From Desmodus rotundus (lineage: Eukaryota; Chordata; Mammalia; Chiroptera; Phyllostomidae): a stretch of 64,000 bases of DNA. The translations under genes and the position numbers were made by a program. The stretch spans positions 107,188,896 to 107,252,895 of the forward strand of contig NC_071392.1 of assembly GCF_022682495.2 (NCBI RefSeq), read 5' to 3'. How positions within the stretch are numbered: the first letter of the stretch is position 1; each line of letters begins with the position of its first letter. The notes under the pieces were generated by a model. The model did no database searches. It was not told where the DNA came from and saw nothing but the letters and a program-made list of their open reading frames with translations. This document shows positions 53,911 to 64,000 of this stretch, one piece after another.

Positions 53911-54000
53911 ACCAGGATCTACTACAAGAACAACACCTATACCAGGATCTACTACAAGAACAACACCTATACCAGGATCTACCACAAGAACAACACCTAT
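53911..54000 (+). repeat. 30-bp tandem repeat, three copies
   Basis: Units begin 'accaggatctactacaagaa' and end 'caacacctat' at 53911, 53941 and 53971. The first two are identical; the third differs by one base (t to c at 53982). The unit is a multiple of three, so frames run through it on both strands, for example 'GIGVVLVVDP' repeated on the minus strand and a Tyr/Asn/Thr-rich unit on the plus strand. There are no spacers, so it is not CRISPR-like. Confidence 0.98.
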
Positions 54001-54004
54001 ACCG

Positions 54005-54580
54005 TAGGACCACCTCACAGAGAAGTCGGGAGTATTAACTGCGAGAATGTCCTCGTATGTAGAGCACCGCCCACAGTGCCTGGCCCATGAAAACTGCCCT
54101 GTAAATGTTTGGGGGGGTGACCGCAGTGACTTTTCTTGGTAAATGTGGTGGTGAAAATTGCAGCTCTTCGGGAGAAGGCTTGAATGTACAAGTCAGTGCC
54201 ACGATGCCTCTGTCGGTTCTGAATCGAGGTCTTTGCGGGTCCCTGAATTACAGCGATGAAGAAGATAAGATCACCGCCCCGCAGAGCTCACATTCAATGT
54301 GGGACAGCCAGACACCAAAGGAAATGTGACACCCTGCTCTGCCTCACTTCATCTCTCTGGCTGGACTGGATCTCTCTTGCGGTATCAGGGGGAAAGGAAA
54401 ACCATCGATGTACACACATTTCAATACTAACTAAACTAATATACAAACTCCATCATCACCGCCACAAAATCTTGTACCACCCGCATGCCTTGTATGCAAT
54501 AATCTCTGCCCTTGCCTATAAATATGCTTATTCTGAATATGTTTATTCTTTTTCCTCCAGACCACTATTACCCATCAACA
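54005..54580. other. Unannotated single-copy sequence
   Basis: The frame at 54256-54615 (plus, 119 codons) has no domain. A G-run 'tttgggggggtgac' lies at about 54108. Confidence 0.35.
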
Positions 54581-54584
54581 GAGT

Positions 54585-55020
54585 CCCTGTTTGTGTTCCC
54601 AGAAGCAGACACTGAGAGAATTCAAGGGCAAGGAGTTCATTTGGAAGATGAACTCAGGAAACTCCAATAGGGAAGTGGAAAAGTGAGACAGGAAAAAGAA
54701 TATACCCAATGTAGGGTCTATTATCCACCAATTATCACTGTGAGCAAGTGGATCTTAATTGTACTGGAAACTCTGAGTCGGTGGAGAACAGACACCTTAG
54801 AATGATCCCACCTGAGAGATGAGGAATCCTGAGTATTTAATACACCAACTCCCATGAGGCACTGGTTGAAGGTTGCTTCCAAAGGCTACTAGTTCTCCGG
54901 CTCTTCTGGCCTGCTGACCTTCGCCAGCAGAGGGGGCCCTGGCTGCCAGAGAAAGCCTCAGGCAGTTAGAAGTGGGGGCAGAAAGGAGGCTCACCTGAGA
55001 GCTCTTGAGTAGGCTCATGC
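54585..55020 (+). repeat. Unassigned repeat family, copy 3
   Basis: 'ttcccagaagcagacactga', 'aaggagttcatttggaagat', 'gaaactccaatagggaagtg' and 'gtgagacaggaaaaag' parallel the copy at 51015 ('...tttatttgagaggtgat...ggggaagtgagacaaag'). The 3' part is GC-richer. Confidence 0.45.
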
Positions 55021-55044
55021 CACAAAGACACAGAGAAGAGATTC

Positions 55045-55145
55045 ACTCCACAGTATGAGGCCAGGGACCGTGTCTGCCTTTTTTTATCAAAGATCCCCAT
55101 TGCTAACACATTCCCTGGCATGTAGTAAGTATTCAGTAAATACTC
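55045..55145 (+). repeat. L2 LINE 3' end
   Basis: 'atgaggccagggaccgtgtc', 'attccctggcatgtagtaag' and 'tattcagtaaatactctggg' are the L2 tail in sense order. Confidence 0.78.
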
Positions 55146-55225
55146 TGGGATGCATGGATAGATGCGTGGATGGATGCGTGGAAGGATGGATTCATGGGTG
55201 CATGGATGGATGGATGGATGGGTGG
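55146..55225 (+). repeat. (GGAT)n microsatellite
   Basis: About 80 bases of imperfect GGAT/GCAT/GCGT units ('gatgcgtggatggatgcgtg', 'catggatggatggatgg') begin immediately after the L2 tail. Confidence 0.93.
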
Positions 55226-55229
55226 CATT

Positions 55230-56635
55230 TGCACTGAGTCTTAAAGAATGAGTAGGAGTTCACTGTGGCCTCCAGGACAAAGAAAGAGCATACTCAAATG
55301 TATAACATTATGCAAAAACATGCCTCTGTGTCGGGAATGTTCTCAGGGCAACGTATTACTTTGTTTAAAATCTACAGCCGCTTAGATCTACAGCTCCTTC
55401 TCTGGAGGCATAATCTGCCTTCTTGTAACTGCCACACTCTGGTCCTACTTTTTCCCTGTAAAACAAACAAACAAAAAATTCTCTTTCATATCATGATCCT
55501 TCAGGTGCTTGATAACATGTCCCTTTTTCCCAAACTCATACACCCCTGGTCCCTTGTGAATGCCCCAGACGGAAGAGTTTCATTCAGCTCTTATTTGACC
55601 AAGTGACATGAGACTTGGGGTTCTCAGATCAAGGGTATAGGACACAATATTCTGTACTAACTCTGGTGTCCTCCACATCTGGGTTCACACTTTGACACTA
55701 CTAGTTCTGTGATGTGAGGTAAGGAATTTGTTTTCCCTGAAGCATACTCTCTTCCCCTGCAAAGTGAAAATCATAACGCTTACCTCACTGGAAGCCACAA
55801 TGGGCACTTAATACAGTTTATTCTCCTTCATTGAACTTACCGACCTTTTGTCCACCATGGGGCTGCTGAGTCACATTCCTCTGTCCCATCCACCCCACCC
55901 TACCCCCAGAACTGTGAGCTTTCAATCTAGAACACGGATGAGACCAGAAAGATACCCACATCACCCAGGCCACTGCCCAGAGAATTTAGTCCACTCTGGG
56001 CCTTGCTCCCTCCCCTCCAGCAGCCAGAGTTAGGCAGCCATCCTTGCTCCTACCAAAGCGGAATAAGTACTGCTTACTTGTTCACCTGCTGAGCAAAGGG
56101 ACTGATTACCCAAGAAAGGGAAGTGTCGCCCACAGAAATCAATACAGATGCGGCTTTGAAAAGGTTGGCTGGCTGCACAGGATTAGATATCGATCTCACT
56201 TGTTTTCCCAGTTATTGCTCTCTTCACTACCTGTGGAGGCCACTTCTAATCTCCTCCTAATACCAAACAAGACAAGAGAGCTCGGCCCAGGGCAGGCTTG
56301 GTGCATGACGGCTGCAGAACCGACAGAATTCCCGTACTCGTGTCCAGAAAAGCCAGGAACACAGTGGGGAGAAGTCCCCCAACACTACGCGGCAATGCAG
56401 GATTGAGTGAAAGACGAAAACCAAACTGGACACGGAGACTGAACCTGGTTTGAAGCCCAAACTTCATACCTGCCCCATGGAATTCTGAGATGTCCAGAAA
56501 AATCAGGAGGGGAGATGCATTGACATAAATATCTATTGATCCTCTAGGAATCCCATGAATGGAAGTTTAGGGCATGAAAATAAGAGCCTGGATTAAAACC
56601 TATACGGATAGATTAAGAAAACAGTGAGTGAGTGT
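55230..56635. other. Mostly unannotated, with a MIR remnant
   Basis: A MIR core is visible at about 55695-55805 ('gttctgtgatgtgaggtaag', 'tttgttttccctgaagcata', 'gaaaatcataacgcttacct'). The rest is unassigned; the plus frame 56044-56406 (120 codons) has no domain. Confidence 0.4.
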
Positions 56636-56689
56636 TGTTTTGGAAATTGGAAAAGGCTCCTTTAATGACAATATTTTGAGTGACGGCAA

Positions 56690-56860
56690 GTGTTCAAGGA
56701 ACTGGAAGGCGTGAATAACTTTTCCCGAGGGCAACAGACAACACACTTCAAAAGCTGGACAGTTCAATGTACACTTTGCACCAGTTATGCTACTTCTAGA
56801 AACTGTCCTGGAAAATGTACCTGAGAGCATGCACAAGGCTTTGCTACAAATTAACAGACA
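56690..56860 (+). mobile_element. Old L1 ORF2 scrap
   Basis: 'tgtacactttgcaccagtta', 'tgctacttctagaaactgtc' and 'ctggaaaatgtacctgagag' correspond to the L1 ORF2 'gacccagcaattccacttctaggaatttatcc...' stretch, highly diverged. Confidence 0.5.
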
Positions 56861-57500
56861 CATGCCCCTTCCTGTCCTGACATGGACTGGGACAGAAGGC
56901 AGGCTGGCTGTGAAGCTCCGTGGGGTGGGGCACTGCAATGAACTGTTCCAGGACGCTGGGGAGGGGAGGGTCCAGACCTGCTGCAGAGAAAACCATACCA
57001 AGGCCAAGAGGTCCTAGGCGAGTCAATAAACACTGGCCATCACTGTGTGAGGACCGTGGAGAAGACTGCATCCAGGCCCTAGAGATGTTGCTTTATCGAA
57101 GGGGACATAGGCAATGAAATGGCAAAGTGTGCAATCGGTTATAAGAGCAACCGCGGAAAGTCAGGGAGGATGGAAGCAGAGAATGAGGGGTTAATTGCAC
57201 ATAGCGCATCAGGGTGGGACTCCTAAACTGAGCCTCGACCACCCACGGGGAGGATTTAGCAAGGAAGACAAATGCGGGAGGAACATTCAAAGGTGTAAGA
57301 AAACATTCATGGAAATGCATGGGGATGGACAGCAGATGAGGGGCACCTCTGCAGAGCAGAACTTCGTACAACCCCGAGGGTCCTTATGGGCCTTAGAGAA
57401 GAGCCTGGATCTCAGTGACCCAGGGCGACTCCAACACAAGGAGATTTCGGAAGCCAAAACTGTGGCTCATACGTTCCTTTAAAAACAAAGTCAAGTGCCT
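56860..57500. other. Unannotated sequence
   Basis: Nothing identified. Overlapping chance frames occur on both strands. Confidence 0.35.
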
Positions 57501-58400
57501 TGAACTTTTGACCCAGGTCTTCTTTCTGCCTGTCCCCACATGACATCTCTTCATAAAATAAAACTTATTTAAAAGCTCAAACTCTGAAAATACATGTGGA
57601 ATGTCTCTTGCTTCCAGAACCATTGAGACTGTTCTAATTAGAAAACGCTACCTCTTACCAACCTTACGGGTTTTTATCATCCTTGCAGATGGAGGCCCGT
57701 CTCCGATCAGTATTCTGTACGAGACATCATCACCAGGCCCATTTATTCTGACTATTGTTACATACTCGTTACAGAAATCTGTAACATCTCGTACTGAAAT
57801 CTGATGAGACCACCTTTTAGAGAAATCCGGTAATACAACATACGATTGTTTGCGGCGTTCGCTGCCTTTTCCTCTGTGGAAAGAAATCAGCGATGAGCTC
57901 CGTGAGATTAGCATTCACGTCTGGTTATCTGTGCTCATCTGGAGTCAATCCCTAAAACCAGTGTGAGCGCCGGCATCAATGGTACGTGTCTTGACGGGTA
58001 AGATACGATTTTCAGTGGGGGATAAAACAAGACATGTCCTAGTCATCTTTCCTTTTAACTTGTATTTCAATCATTCAAGTCTGCTTTGGGTTGAGATAGA
58101 CATATCTACCAGCTAGAGAGAGGGAAAAAAAGATAACATTCTCTTTTAACTTGATAACATGGTTTTGTTGTCACATACCAAAACAGTCCTTCTTGTACAA
58201 CCGTCCCTGCTAGGATGTCACTGACAGAAGAAATAACTTAAGACCAACTATTAGCAAGCCGAAGCTTCTCTTTTGGTAGCTGCTTCCCGATATTATCTAC
58301 TCATAGTCCTACTCATTAAAGCAAGTGACCACAGTTATTTCCCTCCCTGTGTCCACGTCCTTTTTCAATGTGAATTTGAAGCTCCACCATCAAGAGGTAG
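57500..58400. other. Unannotated single-copy sequence
   Basis: No repeat or gene recognised. An imperfect inverted pair, 'ctgtacgagacatc' (about 57715) and 'catctcgtactg' (about 57783), flanks a T/A-rich segment with 'gttacatactcgttacagaa'. The meaning is unknown. Confidence 0.35.
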
Positions 58401-58409
58401 AGTCCATTA

Positions 58410-58640
58410 TTTCAAAAAAATTTTATTAAATTTTATTTGTATTGTTTATGCTGTAACAGTTGTTCCCGCTTTTTCTCCCTGTCCCCACCTCCACCTAGCC
58501 CCACTTCCTTCCCTCCCCAGGACAATCCCCTTAGTGTCCTCCCTGTCCGTAGATGTTCTTTGATTAATCCCCTCACCACCTGTCATCCCGCCCCCGACTC
58601 CGCCTCCTTTCCAGGAGCTGTCAGCCTGTTGGCCTCATAC
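58410..58640 (-). mobile_element. HAL1/L1 3' end, antisense
   Basis: 'aaaaattttattaaatttta', 'gctgtaacagttgttcccgc' and the C-rich block mirror, in antisense, the HAL1 tail at 18160-18250 ('gggggaaaaactgggacaac', 'tgtaatagcataatc'). It is a truncated tail only. Confidence 0.75.
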
Positions 58641-58885
58641 ATTGCACTGATCAGAAGAACGTGGGAGGGCGGCTCGGTGGAGTCTCCATGAGAACCCTGA
58701 CTTCTACCCCCACTATTAGTAGGGATGCATCTCCCTGCCCTGATGAAGTGGCATCAGGTGAAGTCAGCTAAAACACAGCTCAAAAGGCACTGAGTCTCAT
58801 AGTACACCCAACGTCCCAGTTTCAATAGAAAGTAACTCCTCACACCAAACGCAGGATGCTCTCTAACTGAAAAAATGACAGGCAA
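58640..58885. other. Unannotated sequence
   Basis: Nothing identified. Confidence 0.35.
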
Positions 58886-58889
58886 TCGA

Positions 58890-59670
58890 TGCCAACAATG
58901 AGATGACAGAGGCATTAAATTATTTGATAAGAATGTTAAAACAACCATCATAAATGCGCCAGTGAGAAACTGGGAACGTGCTTAAAACAAACGAAAAAAC
59001 AGAAGTCTTAGCAAAAAATAAAGCAAATAAAGAAGTAAATGGAGATGTTTAAACCTGAAAAACACAATAACTGAAAATTTTAAAACGCAATAGATGGGCT
59101 CAACAACAGAAGAGAAGGGAGAATTAGTGAACCAAACCATATAAAAACAGAAATTACCGAATATAGACCTCAGAAAGACAAATAAACTGGGAGCTAAAGA
59201 GCCTCAGGGACTTGGGGACTATAACAAACGATCTGACATTCATATCATGTGAGTCCAGGAAAGAAGGGGAAAGATCAGGGCAAACACAGAAACCCACAGA
59301 TTCAAGAAGCTGATTAATCCGCCAACAATTTGAATGACAATTTGAAATCTAATGATTTCTCATTAACAATGGAAGCCAGAGGAAGTGGTACATTTTTCAA
59401 GCACTGAAAGATTTTTACGCAGTGAAAATATACTTCAAGAATGAAGGAACTATCCAGACTTCTTACATGAAGGAAAACTAAAAATTTCTCACCGGCAGAC
59501 CTCCCCAAAAAAGAATAGCTAAAGGAAGTTCTATAAATAGAAATGAAATGATAAAAGAGGAAATCTTGAAACATCAGCAAGGAAGAAATAATGTGGGCAA
59601 TTATGATGGACTTTCCTTCTCCTCTTGAGTTTTCCAATTATGTCTGAGGGTTGAAGGAAGAATTATAACA
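58890..59670 (+). mobile_element. Ancient HAL1/L1 ORF1-type sequence
   Basis: The ORF1 order is preserved as DNA: 'aaacaaccatcataaatgcg', 'gatgggctcaacaacagaag', 'cctcagggacttggggacta', 'gatctgacattcatatcatg', 'cccacagattcaagaagctg', 'aatggaagccagaggaagtg' and 'gctaaaggaagttctataaa'. The 'ctttccttctcctcttgagt' junction typical of HAL1 3' regions follows. Frames are destroyed by indels. Confidence 0.75.
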
Positions 59671-59671
59671 A

Positions 59672-61385
59672 AACAAGAACAAGACTTGTATGACAAAAAC
59701 TATAAACCCCTGATGAAGGAAATCAAGGAAGACCTAAATAAATGAAAAGACACATTACGTTGGATTGGAACACTCAACACAGTAAAGATGTTAATTTGAC
59801 CCAAATTGATATACAGGTTTAATGTAATTTCTATCAAAATCGCAGCAAGATTTTTTTGTATACATAGACAAGATTATTCTAATGTGTATATGAAAATTAA
59901 TGTTGTAATAACTAAAACTACTTGAAAAAGAAGACCAGAGTGGGTTATAAGGCTATTATCCAGTTAGTCATCACAGCTGTGCGGTACTGGCAAAGGGGCA
60001 GCAACACAGATCAAAGGATCAAGCCAAGAACCCAAAACCCACACAAATGTGCCCAACTGACATTGGACAGAGAGCAAAAGCTACTCAGAGGACGAAATAT
60101 AGCCTTTCAACAGGTTATCCCGGAGCAATTGGACATCCATAAGCAAAAGAAAAATGAATCTTGACCTAATTCTTACAATATGAAAATTAACTTATATGAA
60201 AATTAACTCTAAAAGGAGAACAGACTTAAATATAAAACATAACACTATAAAACTTTTATTAAAAAATTGAAGAAAATCTTCAGGATCTACGGCTAAGCAG
60301 TATTTAGACGACATCAAAATCAGGATCCATAAAAGGAAAAAGTAATATGTTGAACTTCATTAAAATTAAAACCTTTTTCTCTGTGAAAGACCATGTGATG
60401 CGGAAACACAGCTCTGGGGTGAGAGAAACTATTTGCAAACCACATATCAGACAGAGGACTAGTCTCTAAAATATATAAATCAGTCTTTAAAAAACAGTTA
60501 AAAAAAACCCCAATGGTGTTAGAAAATGGGCAGAGGACACGGAGAAACATTTCACTTAGAGGGTCTCTTATGATTAGAAACCTGTAAGAACATGCTCAAC
60601 ATCATTAGCCATTAGGAAGACACAAATTAAAATCACAACATGCTATTACTACACATATATTGGAATGGCTCAAAAAAAATTCAGATGATATCACCAAATT
60701 CTGAGGGGACGAGAAGAAACTGGATCACTCAAATATGGCCGGTGGGAGTGTGAAATGACCCAGCCACTCTGGGAAACAAGTTGACAGTTTCTTAAAAAAA
60801 AAAAAAAAGAAAGAAAGACATATGTAATTGCTACATAACCCAGCAATTATACTCTGGTGCAATTATCCAAGAGAAATGAAAACTTTCGTTCACATAAAAA
60901 TCAATTGCGAATATTTATAGAGTTTTTAGTCATAATAGCCAAAATTTGGGACCAACACAGATGTCCCTCAACGGGTCAATAGTCATACAAACTTTTAATT
61001 CATGCAACAGCCTGGAAGAATCTTCAGGGAATGGTGCTGAGTGAAGAAAAAAAAAAAAAACAATCCCAAAGGGTTCCATAATTTACAGTTCCATTGTTAA
61101 AGCGACAACAGTGATAGAAATGGAGAACAGATGAGTGGTCATCAGGGATTGAGATGGGGAAGGAAAAGAGGGAAGTGGATAAAACAGATGGATCTTCGCT
61201 GGGATGCACGTGTTCTACACGTTCGCTGTACCAGCATCAGCATCCCGGCGGTAGTATTACACCACAGTTTTGTAAGGAGGAGTTACCATTGGTGGCAACT
61301 GGCACACGGGATCTCTCTGCATTATTTCTTGCAAATGTATATAAATCTACAATTATCTCAAAATAAAATTTTTCATTTTAAAAAG
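59672..61385 (+). mobile_element. Old L1 ORF2 and 3' UTR
   Basis: ORF2 landmarks run in order: 'acttgtatgacaaaaactat', 'cacattacgttggattggaa', 'atttctatcaaaatcgcagc', 'caaccacatatcagacag'-like sequence and 'gtaagaacatgctcaacatc'. They continue with 'tgaaatgacccagccactct' and 'agtggtcatcagggattgag', ending 'tatctcaaaataaaattttt'. The frame is broken throughout; no intact reverse transcriptase domain remains. Confidence 0.85.
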
Positions 61386-61484
61386 TGAAATTAAAGAAGA
61401 CGGTAGAAGTGGTATTATACCGATATCAAGCCATGTTCTCCAGAAAACTTCACAGTTCCCTGTTTGGCACCCTACCTAGTATAG

Positions 61485-61760
61485 CCTGTGACAAGCCTCC
61501 ATTGGCCCGCTGGAGGATGAGGGACCAGATAAAACAAGGCAACCCAGCCCAGGTGAAGCAATCCTAGTCCAGCCAGCTCCCGGCCAACCTGGCAGTGAAA
61601 TGCAGACACACAACCGAGCCCAGCAGAGACAAGAAGAAATGCCCAACCGGGCCCTGCATACCAGCAAATAGGGAGCTAAGTGAAAGGCTGGTGGTTGTAG
61701 ACACTGAAGCGTGAGAAGGTTTGTTATATAGCAAAGGCTAACCAATACAAGCCAATACAT
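61485..61760 (+). mobile_element. MLT1-type MaLR LTR fragment
   Basis: 'ggcaacccagcccaggtgaa', 'gtccagccagctcccggcca', 'gaagaaatgcccaaccgggc', and the end 'ggtttgttatatagcaaagg', 'ctaaccaatac' follow MLT1 order. Non-coding. Confidence 0.7.
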
Positions 61761-62420
61761 TTATATAGTTTGAAACCAATTTATCTTGGAAGCTTCCCCA
61801 GACAGTTATTTTGTTTAAAGTTAGATGTTTGGAAACCTTTTACATTTGAGTTTGACATTTAATACGGATCATTATTTAAATCATCTAGGCTAGAATTTAC
61901 AAGGGTGGTATTAGACCCCTGATCCTGCTCATAGGTATGTGCTTGGCTGTCCTCATTAGGGCGGTGGGATGGCCTTGTATTCAGGTGTAGGTGCTTGATA
62001 AGATCCTCCATGTTCACTAGAGGTCGTCTCTGCTGCCCCAGCCCAGCAGACACTCAAAAGAACACAGCTTGGCCTTTACTGAGCTGCTTAGAAGAGCTGC
62101 TTCCCAGATAATTGACCTCTAGCTCACCGCCACTCAGTCCTTATCAAGAGCTCCAAGTCTGTGGAGCAGTGACTGAAAGCTGCGTCCCCCTCTGTCCCTC
62201 CAGGTGCCCTAAGTGCTGTCCTTGAGTTGGGCCATGTCATCAGAGAACAAAAGGACCACGTGGTTCTGGCCCTCTTGGAATAGCTTTTATTGAACTGCAC
62301 TTTGGCATTCAGCCACTTCCCTGTCTTATGGGGCTTAAGAAAAAGCCCCATGAAGCCCAATATTGGCTTTGCTCTGGTGATAGGGCTAAGATTCTTATCC
62401 ACCACGAGACCCTATAGGAG
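61760..62420. other. Unassigned sequence with two minus-strand frames
   Basis: Two minus-strand frames, 62405-62124 (93 codons) and 62053-61859 (64 codons), lie in this block. The second reads like protein near its end ('EDSQAHTYEQDQGSNTTLV', 'SSLDDLNNDPY'). I recognise no family, and no splice or polyadenylation context supports a gene. Part of a decayed processed pseudogene on the minus strand is one possibility. Confidence 0.2.
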
Positions 62421-62423
62421 AAC

Positions 62424-62451
62424 TCTGTGTGTGTGTGTGTGTGTGTGTGTT
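62424..62451 (+). repeat. (TG)n microsatellite
   Basis: Uninterrupted 'tgtgtgtg' run of about 28 bases. Confidence 0.97.
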
Positions 62452-62454
62452 CTG

Positions 62455-62880
62455 ATTATCAGAACAAGCAGTGTAACTGTCCTAAGCAGCCGATTGGTAT
62501 ATCCTACGTGGCCCCTGTGGATCACTTCACTGACACACCTTCCCACTCGTCTGGGCAGCTCGGAGCCAACCTGAGCAGTTGAGACTCCTGTAGAACAGTC
62601 TGTGGCTCAGACCCAGGCATCATCAGACTCCAGGAGGGGCCCTTCTCACCTGCAGCTTCGCTGCCTGCCGTGTATCCTAGGGCTGAGCTGATAGCCTGAA
62701 CCAGGGGATCTTCTCGGCTGCCCTGGAGCCTGGCAGAGCTGTGAGTTGTCACGTGGGCCTAAGTGTATAAATTCAGCCTCATTCAGCAGGTGAGTTCACC
62801 ACCAAGCAAATCAGCCACGGGCTTCCAGGCATGGAGGACAGGGAGAGGGGAAGAGAAATCAGCGTGTGGGTAGCCCCTCC
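62455..62880. other. Unannotated single-copy sequence
   Basis: Some similarity to MER5-type ends near 62560-62630 ('cagttgagactcctgtagaa', 'aggcatcatcagactccagg') is too weak to call. Confidence 0.3.
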
Positions 62881-62884
62881 ATAT

Positions 62885-63035
62885 GACAGGAACTATGTAT
62901 ATGCTGTTTATCCTCAAACAACTCTGAGAGATGGAAATTATTATATGCACTATCCAGATGAGGAGGAAGAGGGTTAGAGACACGGGGACTCATCTAGAAT
63001 TCATACCACTGATCAGCAGCCAAGCTAGGAGGCAA
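62885..63035 (-). repeat. MIR SINE, antisense
   Basis: 'gctgtttatcctcaaacaac', 'ctgagagatggaaattatta', 'ccagatgaggaggaagaggg' and 'gatcagcagccaagctagga' follow antisense MIR order. Confidence 0.75.
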
Positions 63036-63074
63036 ACTTGAGTCTAATTCTGAAGTCCCTGTTCTCTCCTACAG

Positions 63075-63302
63075 ACAAGAGTGGACGAACCATCATGGCC
63101 CATGGGCTCAATCCGGTCTGCCAGCTGTTTTGCAATAAAGTTTTATTGGAGCTCAGCCACACTGTTGGTTTATGTATTGTCTGTGGCCACTTTTACACTA
63201 CAACAGTAGACTTGAGTCGTGGAAATAGAGACCACACGGCCCACAAAGCTAAAATCTTTACTCTCTGTTCCTTTACATGGAACATTTGCTGACCCTGCTC
63301 TA
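63075..63302 (+). mobile_element. hAT-type MITE ('gtcggcaaact' family)
   Basis: 'ggcccatgggctcaatccgg', 'gcaataaagttttattggag', 'ctcagccacactgttggttt' and 'gcccacaaagctaaaatctt' occur with the terminal 'aacatttgctgaccctg'. This layout is that of a well-known mammalian non-autonomous hAT element. Flanks 'ctacagac' and 'ctctagac' are plausible 8-base target duplications. Confidence 0.82.
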
Positions 63303-63349
63303 GACAAAGAGGGAAAAAAAACTCTAGAGAAATGACCCCTCTGTCTTAA

Positions 63350-63525
63350 AGAGGGGCCATCAGAATCACCTGCAGGAAAAGGCAACAGCTTCTCAGACAT
63401 GCAGATTTCCAGGCCCCCCATGCCTACCAAGTTAGGCTCCTCCAAGTTGGAGGCCTGAATCTGCACTTTTAACACACTCTGCATTGCCACCAAGTGCTTC
63501 TGAGAGTCGCTGAAGTTTATGAACA
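63350..63525 (+). mobile_element. MER5A-type hAT MITE
   Basis: 'gccatcagaatcacctgcag', 'catgcagatttccaggcccc', 'gaatctgcacttttaacaca' and 'aagtgcttctgagagtc' follow the MER5A order, more diverged than the copy at 23308-23497. Confidence 0.75.
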
Positions 63526-63529
63526 CAGC

Positions 63530-64000
63530 CCAACCCAGGGATTTAATGTCCCCAACAGCCCTCAGCCTGACTATTGGTTTGCAAACTGGGGAGGCAGAGG
63601 CAGGCCATTTCACATTGGTAGCAGGGGTGGCAGGTTTAATAAGCAAGGGACTCGCATATTGTCTTGGGCCGTCACAGGGTAAGTAGATCTCCACAGCCAC
63701 CTGCCAGAATCTTAAAAGTTTATGTAGAGGTCTTAACAGGATTCAGTCATGTACGCTGTCCAGACGGTCTCCACAGCACCTTACTCTCTCACGGCTGCAT
63801 CCTTGAAGCAGCTCTGGCTGTGGGAATGGAGGGCAGAGTGTACGTCCCAAGGACGGGGGAGCAGGGATGGGCCTCCAATTGCCTGGGGCCACCTCGCGGG
63901 TCAACCAGCAGTCCCATGTCTTCCTGACCTCCTGCAACACCACAGGACTCATCACCTGCCATGACTGTTAGGTCAGCAAAACAAATAAAATAAGATAAAC
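63530..64000. other. Unannotated single-copy sequence
   Basis: Nothing identified. The 176-codon minus-strand frame (63700-63170) mainly crosses the two hAT MITEs and is not a gene. Confidence 0.4.

Noticed and set aside
53911..54000. Possible CRISPR-like direct repeats
   Set aside because: The units are head-to-tail with no spacers, and the genome is mammalian.
57715..57795. Inverted 'gtacgaga' / 'tctcgtac' pair as a transposon terminus
   Set aside because: The pairing is short and imperfect beyond 8 bases and no target duplication is visible.
60781..60820. Poly-A run as evidence of a processed pseudogene
   Set aside because: It lies within L1 ORF2 sequence that continues on both sides, so it is an expansion inside the LINE.
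63170..63700. 176-codon minus-strand open frame
   Set aside because: It mostly crosses two hAT MITEs (63075-63302 and 63350-63525).

Overview
This window reads as mammalian, specifically bat, nuclear DNA: intergenic or intronic sequence with no complete protein-coding gene that I can defend. The best taxonomic evidence is nine copies of a tRNA-derived SINE with the 'gccctggctgg...ggctcagt' head, a tRNA B-box and a C/T-rich 3' half (the VES family of microbats), most with recognisable target-site duplications. A roughly 2.3 kb ORF1-only LINE (a HAL1, of the kind known from vesper bats) points the same way. Older layers are shared by placental mammals: L1M pieces, L2, MIR, MLT1/MaLR LTRs, MER5-type hAT MITEs and two mariner families. 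I cannot name the species or locus. Family names rest on remembered consensus sequences, not on a database search.

Layout. 1-6.8 kb: mostly unique, with old L1, L2 and MIR pieces, a GA microsatellite and a repeat-free stretch rich in homeodomain-like sites at about 5.8-6.3 kb. 6.8-18.9 kb: a LINE-dense, AT-rich block holding several 5'-truncated L1s, an MLT1 LTR split by a SINE, a short mariner (11.2-11.75 kb), and the HAL1 (16.0-18.3 kb), which lies inside an older L1 and carries a SINE itself. 18.9-31 kb: mostly unique sequence with MIRs, a MER5A, two SINEs, CpG-rich patches near 26.7-27.5 kb with a TATA-like box and a well-placed ATG (weak promoter/first-exon candidate), and an antisense MaLR element. 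31-34.3 kb: a CA/TG tract, an L1 inserted in an opposite-strand L1, a long antisense L1 and a SINE-in-SINE nest. 34.3-42 kb: unique sequence with MIR, L2 and MLT1. 42-46.3 kb: SINE, MIR, then a long antisense L2 interrupted by an internally deleted mariner, and a GATG microsatellite on an L2 tail. 46-58 kb: unique sequence with L1 3' ends, a MaLR LTR, three copies of an unassigned repeat and an exact 30-bp tandem repeat. 58.4-61.4 kb: old LINE sequence (ORF1-type followed by ORF2-type). 61.4-64 kb: MLT1, MIR, a hAT MITE and MER5A.

Nothing here forms an operon or multi-gene system. The most interesting signals are the nested transposon chronology, the ORF1-only LINE, the two defective mariners and several repeat-free AT-rich blocks that could be conserved regulatory elements. 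The last can only be tested by cross-species alignment.
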